DNA of 64,000 bases from Fen-183 sp036504335 (GTDB lineage Bacteria; Acidobacteriota; Thermoanaerobaculia; UBA5066), in NCBI GenBank assembly GCA_036504335.1, contig DASXVJ010000001.1, forward strand, positions 62,001-126,000. Reading direction: 5' to 3'. Made by a program: the position numbers and the translations under genes. The notes under the pieces were generated by a model. It did no database searches. It was not told the origin of the DNA and was given only the letters and a program-made list of their open reading frames with translations. Shown one piece after another: positions 16,190 through 22,988 of the stretch; position 1 is the stretch's first letter, and every line of letters begins with the position of its first letter.

Positions 16190-17211
16190 CGGTGCGCGTC
16201 CTCGTCTCGCTCGTGACGCACAACGAGTCCCATGACGCCGAGCGGCTCGTCCCTTCGCTGTTCGCGCAGTCGTTCCGCGACATTGCCGTCTCCGCCGTCG
16301 ACAACGCGTCCGAGGACGGGACGCGCGCGACGTTCGCGGCGTTCGAGAAGGTCGCGCCCGTCCCCCTCGAGGTCTTCCCGTCGCGCGAGAACCTCGGATA
16401 CACGGGCGGCCACAACCGGTCGATCGCAAAGGCCGTCGAGCGGGGGATCCCGTGGGTCCTCATCCTGAACACGGACGTCGTCCTCGCGCCCGGCTTCATC
16501 GCGACGCTGCTCGAGGACGCCGGGCGTCCCGAGCACGCCCGCGTCGCGGCGTTCACCGGGAAGATCCTCCGCGCGGAAGGGCCCGACCTCGAGCCGACGT
16601 CCGTGCTCGACAGCGCCGGGATCCGGATGACCCCGAACGGGCGGCACTTCGACGTAGGCGCCGGAGACCGCGACGCCGGACAGTTCGACCGGCCCGCCGA
16701 GATCTTCGGCGCCTCCGGCTGCGCCGTGCTGTTCCGGACCGCGGCGCTCGCCGACACGCGGATCTCGACGGGCTTTTTCGACGACGACTTCTTCGTCTAC
16801 CGCGAGGACGTCGACCTCGCATGGCGACTGCGCGGCCGCGGATGGGCCGCGCGCTGCGTCCCGGCCGCGGTGGCGTGGCACCGGCGGCGCAACCTCCCGG
16901 AGCGCCGCCGCGAGATGTCGGCGCTCGCGAACCTCCACTCCGTCAAGAACCGCTTCCTCCTCCGGATCAACAACGCCGGGAAAGCGCACATCCGCGCGAC
17001 GTTTCCCCGGACGTTCCTCCGCGACGCAATCGTCGTGGCGGGCTGCCTGACCGTGGAACGCACGTCCTTCGAGGCGCTCCGGTGGCTCGCCGGGAACCGC
17101 GCGCGCCTCCTCGCCAAGCGCGCCGAGATCCAGGGCCGCCGCACCGTCCCGGACGCGGACCTCGCGCGCTGGTTCACGGACGACCCGCGCGGCGCGAGGA
17201 TCGAGGCGTGA
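16186..17211 (+). CDS. Family 2 glycosyltransferase
   Basis: 341 residues, ATG overlapping the previous stop. GT-A motifs: VSLVTHNES at the start, VDNASEDGT, ENLGYTGGHNRSI, LNTDVVL (metal site), and FFDDDFFVYREDVDLAWRLRGRGW in the acceptor half. Same subgroup as its neighbour (WbbL-like, often rhamnosyl or related transferases) but a diverged paralogue. Acts in the assembly of a lipid-linked repeat unit together with the neighbouring glycosyltransferases and the priming transferase at 18370. Confidence 0.88.
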   Translation: MTVRVLVSLVTHNESHDAERLVPSLFAQSFRDIAVSAVDNASEDGTRATFAAFEKVAPVPLEVFPSRENLGYTGGHNRSIAKAVERGIPWVLILNTDVVLAPGFIATLLEDAGRPEHARVAAFTGKILRAEGPDLEPTSVLDSAGIRMTPNGRHFDVGAGDRDAGQFDRPAEIFGASGCAVLFRTAALADTRISTGFFDDDFFVYREDVDLAWRLRGRGWAARCVPAAVAWHRRRNLPERRREMSALANLHSVKNRFLLRINNAGKAHIRATFPRTFLRDAIVVAGCLTVERTSFEALRWLAGNRARLLAKRAEIQGRRTVPDADLARWFTDDPRGARIEA

Positions 17212-18308
17212 GGATCGCCATTCTGGGGACGCGCGGCGTTCCCGCGGCCTACGGCGGCTTCGAGACGTTCGCCGAGGAGCTCTCCGCGCGCCTCGCCGCG
17301 CGCGGGCACGCCGTGACCGTCTACGCGCGGCGCGGCGGGACGGCCGCCGAGGTGGATGTCCACCGCGGCGCGCGCGTCGTCTATGTCCCGACCGTGCGCC
17401 ACAAGTACCTCGAGACGGTCGTTCACGCGGCGCTCTCCGGTTTCCACGCCGCCGCCCAGGGATACGACGCCGTCCTCGTGTGCAACGGCGTGAACGCCCT
17501 CACGTGCCGGTTCGCGCGTCTTCTCGGCGCCGGGACGCGCGTCGTCCTGAACGTGGACGGTCTCGAGCGAAACCGGCGAAAGTGGAACGCTCTCGGCCGT
17601 CTCGCGTACGCGATGTCCGAGCGCCTCAGCTGCGTGCTGCCGGACGTTCTCGTGACGGACGCGCGCGCGATCCGGGACTATTACCGCGACGCCTACTGCG
17701 AGGAGTCGCTCTTCATCCCGTACGGCTCCGACCTCGCCGAACCGGCGGGCACGGCGACGCTCGCGCGCCTCGGCCTTTCGCCCGGCGGCTACGTCCTCTA
17801 CGTCTCGCGCTTCGAGCCCGAGAACAACGCCGACGCCGTCGTGCGCGCGTACCGCTCGGTTCCGGGCACGGCTCCGCTCGTGATGCTCGGCGGGGCGCCC
17901 TACGCCGACGCATTCGTCGCGGCCGTCACGGCCGAGGCCGCGAGGGACCCGCGCGTCCTCCTCCCCGGCGCGATCTACGGGGAGGGCTACCGGGAACTCC
18001 TCGCGAACGCCGCCGTCTACGTCCACGCGACCGAGGTCGGGGGCACGCACCCGGCGCTGCTCGAGGCCATGGGCTTCGGCCGGGCGCTCGTCGTCCACGA
18101 CACGCCCGAGAACCGGGAAACCGCCGGGGAGGCCGCCCTCTACGCGGACGCCGCCCGGCCCGAGACGCTCGCCCGGGCGATCCAGGCCCTGCTCGCCGAC
18201 CCCGAGCTTCGCCGGCACTCCGGGGAGGCGGCCCGCCAGCGCGCCCGGAAGCACTACCGGTGGGACGCGGTGACGGACGCCTACGAAAAAGCCCTCCTGG
18301 GAGCGTGA
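17208..18308 (+). CDS. Glycosyltransferase, DUF1972/GT4 type (Cps2T/WchF-like)
   Basis: 366 residues from a GTG overlapping the previous stop. N-terminal DUF1972 signature GTRGVPAAYGGFETFAEEL (residues about 7-25), which marks the Cps2T/WchF beta-1,4-rhamnosyltransferase group, followed by the GT-B C-terminal domain with YVSRFEPENN and the E-x7-E-like donor-site region VGGTHPALLEAMGFGRAL. Probably adds rhamnose or a similar sugar to the growing oligosaccharide; the exact sugar is not deducible. Third gene of the polysaccharide operon. Confidence 0.88.
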   Translation: MRIAILGTRGVPAAYGGFETFAEELSARLAARGHAVTVYARRGGTAAEVDVHRGARVVYVPTVRHKYLETVVHAALSGFHAAAQGYDAVLVCNGVNALTCRFARLLGAGTRVVLNVDGLERNRRKWNALGRLAYAMSERLSCVLPDVLVTDARAIRDYYRDAYCEESLFIPYGSDLAEPAGTATLARLGLSPGGYVLYVSRFEPENNADAVVRAYRSVPGTAPLVMLGGAPYADAFVAAVTAEAARDPRVLLPGAIYGEGYRELLANAAVYVHATEVGGTHPALLEAMGFGRALVVHDTPENRETAGEAALYADAARPETLARAIQALLADPELRRHSGEAARQRARKHYRWDAVTDAYEKALLGA

Positions 18309-18333
18309 GAAGGCGCGCTTTCGCGCCACTTGC

Positions 18334-18339
18334 TAGCAT
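18334..18339 (+). promoter_or_regulatory. -10-like hexamer TAGCAT before the sugar-phosphate transferase
   Basis: TAGCAT in the 61-base gap after the DUF1972 gene. Transcripts would carry a leader of about 24 bases containing the small hairpin CCCC-TCGCC-GGGG just before the ATG at 18370. Confidence 0.3.
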
Positions 18340-18369
18340 CCCCATGACCCCTCGCCGGGGTTTGCCCCG

Positions 18370-19806
18370 ATGCTGAAGCAACAGGCCCGGACGATCGCGG
18401 CCCTCCTGTACGCCGCCGACCTCAGCGTCACCCTCGCGACGCTGCCGGTGGCGTATCTCCTTCGGAGCGAGATCGTTCCGCTTTTCGCCCGCCGCCTGAC
18501 CGGCCTTTACGACTTCAACATGTACCTCGTCCTCGTCGGGCCGATCGTCCTGATCTGGACGGCCCTGCTCTTCCTGGGCGGGGCGTACCGCAGCCGCCGC
18601 ACGGAGGCGCTCAAGGACGAGGTCGCGCTCGTCGCGCGGACCGCCCTCCTCGGCTCGGTTCTTCTCGCGCTCGTCGTCTTCGGCGCGCGCTGGGACTTCA
18701 TCTCGCGCCCGTTCATCGCGGCGTTCTTCGTCGTGAACCTCATCCTCCTCGTCGCCGAGCGCGTCACGGTGCGCCTCGTCGCGCGGCGCGTGCGCGCTCT
18801 CGGCTTCAACTTCCGGACGGTCGTCCTCGTAGGCGACACGCCCGGCGCCGCGTCGATGGCGAAGCTCATCCGCGATCACCCGTGGTGGGGACTCAAGCTG
18901 CTCGGCCTCATCCGCGAGAAGCCGCTCGAGCCGGGGGAAACGACGACGTCCAACGGCGTGCCGTACCTCGGCACGCTCGCGGACTTCCCGCGCGTCTTCA
19001 CGGAGTTCAGCGTCGACGAGGTGCTCCTCGCGGTGGACCGCGGCGACCTGCCGAAGATGGAGGACCTCTTCCTCCTGTGCGAGGAGATGGGCGTCAAGAC
19101 GCGCCTCGTCCTCGACTTCTTCCCGCACGTCCTCGCGCGCGTCGAGCTCGAGGAGCTGGACGGGACGCCTCTCCTCACGTTCTCGACGACGCCCGACGAC
19201 AGCGCCGCGATGATGGCCAAGCGCACCGTCGACGTGCTCCTGTCGATTCTCCTGGGCGCGGTCGCGGTCGTCCCCGTCACGCTCGCCGCGCTCGTCATCA
19301 GGCTCACGTCGAGAGGGCCCGCGCTCTTCCGGCAGACGCGCGTCGGCCTGAACGGCAGGCCGTTCACGCTCGTGAAGCTCCGGACGATGGTGGAAAACGC
19401 CGAAGAGCGCCTCGCGGAAGTCGCGCACCTCAACGAGCACGTGGGGCCGGTCTTCAAGTCCGCGAACGACCCGCGCCTGACGGGGTTCGGCCGGCTCATC
19501 CGGCGCTTCTCGCTCGACGAGATCCCGCAGCTGTGGAACGTCCTTCGCGGCGAAATGTCGCTCGTCGGGCCGCGGCCGCCGCTCCCCGAGGAAGTCGCGC
19601 GCTACGAGCGCTGGCAGCGCCGGCGGCTCTCGATGAAGCCAGGCGTCACGGGCCTGTGGCAGGTATCCGGCCGCAACGAGATCCCGCGCTTCGAGGAGTG
19701 GACGAACCTCGACCTCGCGTACATCGACAACTGGAGCCTCTCGCTCGACGCGAAGATCCTGCTCCGGACGATTCCGGCGGTTCTTTCCGGCCGCGGCGCG
19801 CGATAG
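18370..19806 (+). CDS. Polyprenyl-phosphate sugar-1-phosphate transferase (WbaP/CpsE-like)
   Basis: 478 residues. Four to five N-terminal helices (residues 10-140), a CoA-binding-like cytoplasmic domain (LVGDTPGAASMAKLI), one further helix near 285-310, then the bacterial sugar transferase domain with LFRQTRVGLNGRPFTLVKLRTM, the catalytic DE in RFSLDEIPQLWNVLRGEMSLVGPRPPLPEEV and GLWQVSGRN. Such enzymes move a hexose-1-phosphate (Glc, Gal or a derivative) from a nucleotide donor to undecaprenyl phosphate, the priming step for exopolysaccharide or O-antigen. It would provide the acceptor for the three upstream glycosyltransferases. Confidence 0.93.
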   Translation: MLKQQARTIAALLYAADLSVTLATLPVAYLLRSEIVPLFARRLTGLYDFNMYLVLVGPIVLIWTALLFLGGAYRSRRTEALKDEVALVARTALLGSVLLALVVFGARWDFISRPFIAAFFVVNLILLVAERVTVRLVARRVRALGFNFRTVVLVGDTPGAASMAKLIRDHPWWGLKLLGLIREKPLEPGETTTSNGVPYLGTLADFPRVFTEFSVDEVLLAVDRGDLPKMEDLFLLCEEMGVKTRLVLDFFPHVLARVELEELDGTPLLTFSTTPDDSAAMMAKRTVDVLLSILLGAVAVVPVTLAALVIRLTSRGPALFRQTRVGLNGRPFTLVKLRTMVENAEERLAEVAHLNEHVGPVFKSANDPRLTGFGRLIRRFSLDEIPQLWNVLRGEMSLVGPRPPLPEEVARYERWQRRRLSMKPGVTGLWQVSGRNEIPRFEEWTNLDLAYIDNWSLSLDAKILLRTIPAVLSGRGAR

Positions 19807-19810
19807 GCGG

Positions 19811-20428
19811 ATGGCAGTAGCCGCCGCGTGGGCCGAGGCCTGGCGGGACCCGCGCCTCCGCGTCCGCCTCGCCCTCACGGTTCCCGCGCTCGTCGCCGTC
19901 CTCGCGCTCCTCGCGCGCTTCCTCGCGTTCGTCGAGGCGCGGCCCGGCGCCGTCCTGCCCGATCCCGTGCTCGCGCTCGTCGCGCCGCGGGACCTGACGT
20001 GGCTGACGTTCTCGCTGATCTACCTCGGCCTCGCCCTCGGCGTCGCGCGCCTCGCGGCCGACCCGCGCGCGCTCGTCGTCGCGCTCGAGGCCTACGTCCT
20101 GATGGTCCTGTTCCGGATCGCCGCCATGTGGGTCACGCCGCTCGAGGCGCCGCCCGGGATGATCCCGCTCCACGACCCGCTCGTCCGCCTGTTCGGACCG
20201 GGGAAGCTCCTCACGAAGGACCTCTTCTTCTCGGGCCACACATCGACGCTGTTCCTGCTGGCCCTGGCCGTGCCGGGCCGGCGGTCGAAGGGGTTCTTCC
20301 TTTTCTGCACGGCCGCGGTGGGGATCTCCGTCCTCGCGCAGCACGTCCACTACACGGTCGACGTCCTCGCGGCCCCGTTCTTCGCGTACGCGAGCTTCAG
20401 GATCGCCCGGAACAGCGCAGGACCTTAG
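19811..20428 (+). CDS. PAP2-like membrane phosphatase (PAP2_C / sphingomyelin synthase-like)
   Basis: 205 residues, about six membrane helices. The catalytic pattern is that of the PAP2_C family: KDLFFSGHTSTLFLL (SGHT at 141-144, His143) and HVHYTVDVLAAPF (His180, Asp184). Relatives dephosphorylate lipid phosphates or transfer phospho-head groups. Lying four bases behind the priming transferase, it may recycle polyprenyl pyrophosphate or modify a lipid carrier; this is inference. The last 32 bases overlap the convergent DinB-like gene. Confidence 0.8.
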   Translation: MAVAAAWAEAWRDPRLRVRLALTVPALVAVLALLARFLAFVEARPGAVLPDPVLALVAPRDLTWLTFSLIYLGLALGVARLAADPRALVVALEAYVLMVLFRIAAMWVTPLEAPPGMIPLHDPLVRLFGPGKLLTKDLFFSGHTSTLFLLALAVPGRRSKGFFLFCTAAVGISVLAQHVHYTVDVLAAPFFAYASFRIARNSAGP

Positions 20429-20951
20429 GCCCCGCGAGCACTCTGCGGATCTGGCCGAGGTGCTTGCCCTCGTGCCCCGCGAGAAACTCGAACCAGTCCA
20501 CGCCGCTGAATCGCCCGAGGAGGAAGTGCGGGAAGACCATCTCCGCGAAGCGCTCCTCGCCCATGCGGTCGGCGATCGCAAGAAGGGCCGCCCGCGTCTG
20601 GCGGAGGCCTTCGACGACCTCCACGGGATTCACCTCGGCGCGGGGACGCGGCCGCACGAGCTTCGGCGCGCGGAACTTGATCTTCCAGAAGACGGGCGAC
20701 ATCGGAAGGCGGTACCACCATGCGTACTTCGGGACGCGCGTCGGCTCGCCCTTCTCGTGCTTCGTGAGCGCCTTGACGAGCGTGCGCTCGGCCGTTCCGA
20801 TGTGGTCCAGCACCTCGGCGGCCGACCAGCCGCCGTCGGCCGGCGGGCAGAGAAGCTCCGCGGCGGACCTTCCCGAGACGGCCTCGTAGATCCCGGCGCG
20901 CACCGCCTCCATGCGGTCTCGGGCCTGACGGAGCTCCTCGGCGCGGCTCAT
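20397..20951 (-). CDS. DinB-superfamily protein
   Basis: 184 residues, four-helix bundle expected. DinB/DUF664 features: LCPPADGGWSAAEVLDHIGTAERTL near residue 34-58 with His51 in the first metal-ligand position, and a second site FLAGHEGKHLGQIRRVL with the HxxxH pair near 160-164. Bacterial members are metal-binding proteins, some thiol transferases (mycothiol/bacillithiol-dependent). No thiol-pathway gene is adjacent, so function is open. The 3' end overlaps the PAP2-like gene on the other strand. Confidence 0.8.
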   Translation of the reverse strand: MSRAEELRQARDRMEAVRAGIYEAVSGRSAAELLCPPADGGWSAAEVLDHIGTAERTLVKALTKHEKGEPTRVPKYAWWYRLPMSPVFWKIKFRAPKLVRPRPRAEVNPVEVVEGLRQTRAALLAIADRMGEERFAEMVFPHFLLGRFSGVDWFEFLAGHEGKHLGQIRRVLAGPKVLRCSGRS

Positions 20952-20991
20952 AATCCCCGCACATCCTGCTCGGGAAGGGGGGCTCCGTCAA

Positions 20992-22320
20992 ATGCGATTC
21001 TGCCTCGCGCTGCTCGCCGCTGTATTGACCCTGCCGCTCGCCGCGGAGCCACTGGCCGTGAGATGCGGGACCCTCCTCGATCCGGGCAGCCGCGAATCGA
21101 GGACGAACGTGAAGATATTCTTTGAAGGGGGGACGGTGAAGGGCCTCGGCTCGTCGAGCGACGCGGCGGCGCCCCCGCCCTCTTCACCTTCTAAGAAGTC
21201 TTTCTCCGAATCTCCCTCCCCCTCATCCGTTCTCGATCTCTCCTCGTACACCTGCCTCCCGGGACTCATCGACGCGCACACGCACCTTCTCCTGCAGGGC
21301 GACGCGACTTCGGAGGAGTACGACGAGCAGGTTCTCAGGGAGTCGACGCCGTACCGCGCGCTCCGCGCCGCGGCGGCCGCGCGCATCGCTCTCGACCACG
21401 GCTTCACGACCCTCCGCGACCTCGGGACCGAGGGCGCGGGCTTCACGGACGTCGACCTCAGGAAGGCGTTTGGCCGCGGGATCGTGCCCGGGCCGCGCGT
21501 CTTCGCCGCCGGGCCGGCGATGACGCCGACGGGCCGCTATCCGCTCCTCGGCTTCTCGTGGGAACGCAAGATGCCGGACGGCGTCCTCAAGTGCGACGGC
21601 GCCGACGAATGCCGCAAGGCGGTCCGTTATCAGGCGCAGTACGGCGTGGACTGGATCAAGGTCTACGCGGACGGCTCGTACTACCGGACGCCGGACGGCG
21701 GCTGGGCCTCGATCCCGAATTTCACGCAGGACGAGATGAACGCGATCGTCGACGAGGCGCACCGCCTGAGGAAGAAGGTCGCGGCGCACTCCATGACGCC
21801 GACGGGCCACCGGATCGCGCTCCAAGCGGGCGTCGACTCGCTCGAGCACGGCGACGTGCTGGACGACGAGACGGTGAAGGCGATGGTCGCGAAGAAAATC
21901 GCCTACTGCCCGACGATCACGGTGGCGGACTTCGTGAAGGGCCCGCGCAGCAAGACGAACCCGATCTGGGACCAGCTCTGGGCCGCGTCGCAGGCGTCGT
22001 TCAAGCGCGCGTACAAGGCCGGCGCCCCGATCGCGTTCGGGACGGACGCGGGCGGCTTCGACTGGGACAAGCGCAACCAGGCCGAGGAGTTCTCGTTCAT
22101 GGTCGCGTGGGGCATGACCCCGTGGGACGCGCTGCGCACGGCGACGACGGTGGCCGCGGACCTCCTCGGGCCGCACAAGGACGGGAAGCTCGGCTGCCTC
22201 GCCGACGGCTGCGTCGCGGACCTCGTCGCGGTGAAGGGCGACCCTCTGACCGACATCAAGGTGATGGAGAAGACGGTCGCGGTGATCTCGCGCGGCAAGG
22301 TCGTCAAGAAACCGGATTGA
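20992..22320 (+). CDS. Exported amidohydrolase (imidazolonepropionase / Xaa-Pro dipeptidase-like)
   Basis: 442 residues. Signal peptide at residues 1-18 (LALLAAVLTLPLAA). Amidohydrolase-superfamily core: metal ligands in GLIDAHTH, the WIKVYADG strand whose Lys is carbamylated in relatives, further His in KVAAHS and DSLEHGD, and the metal Asp in FGTDAG. C-terminal composite beta-sandwich strand LGCLADGCVADLVAVKGDPL. A Ser/Pro-rich insertion (about 60-78) sits in the first sandwich. Exported members are common in Acidobacteriota-type genomes and cleave dipeptides, hydantoins or organophosphates; substrate unknown. Overlaps the next gene (TTGA). Confidence 0.88.
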   Translation: MRFCLALLAAVLTLPLAAEPLAVRCGTLLDPGSRESRTNVKIFFEGGTVKGLGSSSDAAAPPPSSPSKKSFSESPSPSSVLDLSSYTCLPGLIDAHTHLLLQGDATSEEYDEQVLRESTPYRALRAAAAARIALDHGFTTLRDLGTEGAGFTDVDLRKAFGRGIVPGPRVFAAGPAMTPTGRYPLLGFSWERKMPDGVLKCDGADECRKAVRYQAQYGVDWIKVYADGSYYRTPDGGWASIPNFTQDEMNAIVDEAHRLRKKVAAHSMTPTGHRIALQAGVDSLEHGDVLDDETVKAMVAKKIAYCPTITVADFVKGPRSKTNPIWDQLWAASQASFKRAYKAGAPIAFGTDAGGFDWDKRNQAEEFSFMVAWGMTPWDALRTATTVAADLLGPHKDGKLGCLADGCVADLVAVKGDPLTDIKVMEKTVAVISRGKVVKKPD

Positions 22321-22976
22321 GGGGGACAAAGACCCGACCGCTGCGAGCAGCCATCCAGCTGGCCGCAACGCTGGTTTTCTTCCTAGAAGGTGAATGCGCC
22401 CGAGCGCAGGCGCCGCCCGGGCCCGTGGCTCCGCCCGCGCAGCCCGCTCCGGGCTCTTTACCACTCGAAGAAAATCTTCTTCCGCCTCCCTGGCACGTGA
22501 TCTCGTCCTACGGCCAGGCGTCCGCGCCGACGTCTCAGGGGTTCGCGGAGTTCGGGTCGCTGTCCGTCGCGCGCGACTTTCCTCTGTCTTCCGGCTTCGT
22601 CTGGGGCGTGGAGCTGACGCCGCTCTTCCTCGTGGGCCTCACGCGCGTCGACCTGCCGGAGCGGCCGCGCGAGAGCCGCGCCGCGGTGGCGGCCGCGCCG
22701 TTCCTCGCGTGGGAGGCGTTTCCCCGGGCCGCGGTCGGCCTTCGCCTCGAAGCCTTGGTGGGCCTCCTCTGGGCGTTCTCCCCCGTGCCCGCGGAGGGTT
22801 CGCGCTTCAACTTTCTCGACGTCCTCGGGGGGCGCGTGCGCGTGCGCCTCGGCGGCGGCGCCGCGCTTTCGCTCGGCGTCCGCCGGACGCACGTCTCGAA
22901 CCTCGGCACCGTCGGACCCGATAACCCGGGCCTGAGCTTCTACGCGGGAGCGCTCTCACTCGACCTCACCCGCTGA
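22317..22976 (+). CDS. Outer-membrane acyloxyacyl hydrolase, PagL-like lipid A 3-O-deacylase
   Basis: 219 residues from a TTG overlapping the amidohydrolase stop. Basic N-terminus and hydrophobic stretch (10-24) give a signal peptide ending near AQA. The C-terminal part is an alternating beta-barrel with the PagL signature RRTHVSNLG (His192, Ser194, Asn195) followed by NPGLSFY. In Pseudomonas PagL the triad is His-Ser-Glu, with the Glu 12 residues after Ser; here that place holds Leu206, so the acid is missing or elsewhere. If active it removes the 3-O acyl chain of lipid A. It implies a lipopolysaccharide-bearing outer membrane. Confidence 0.75.
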   Translation: MRGTKTRPLRAAIQLAATLVFFLEGECARAQAPPGPVAPPAQPAPGSLPLEENLLPPPWHVISSYGQASAPTSQGFAEFGSLSVARDFPLSSGFVWGVELTPLFLVGLTRVDLPERPRESRAAVAAAPFLAWEAFPRAAVGLRLEALVGLLWAFSPVPAEGSRFNFLDVLGGRVRVRLGGGAALSLGVRRTHVSNLGTVGPDNPGLSFYAGALSLDLTR

Positions 22977-22978
22977 CT

Positions 22979-22984
22979 TATCCT
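22979..22984 (+). promoter_or_regulatory. -10-like hexamer TATCCT before the protein kinase
   Basis: TATCCT is four bases from the GTG at 22989 but seven from the next in-frame codon, TTG at 22992. By the spacing seen at other genes here the TTG may be the real leaderless start. Confidence 0.35.
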
Positions 22985-22988
22985 TCCC

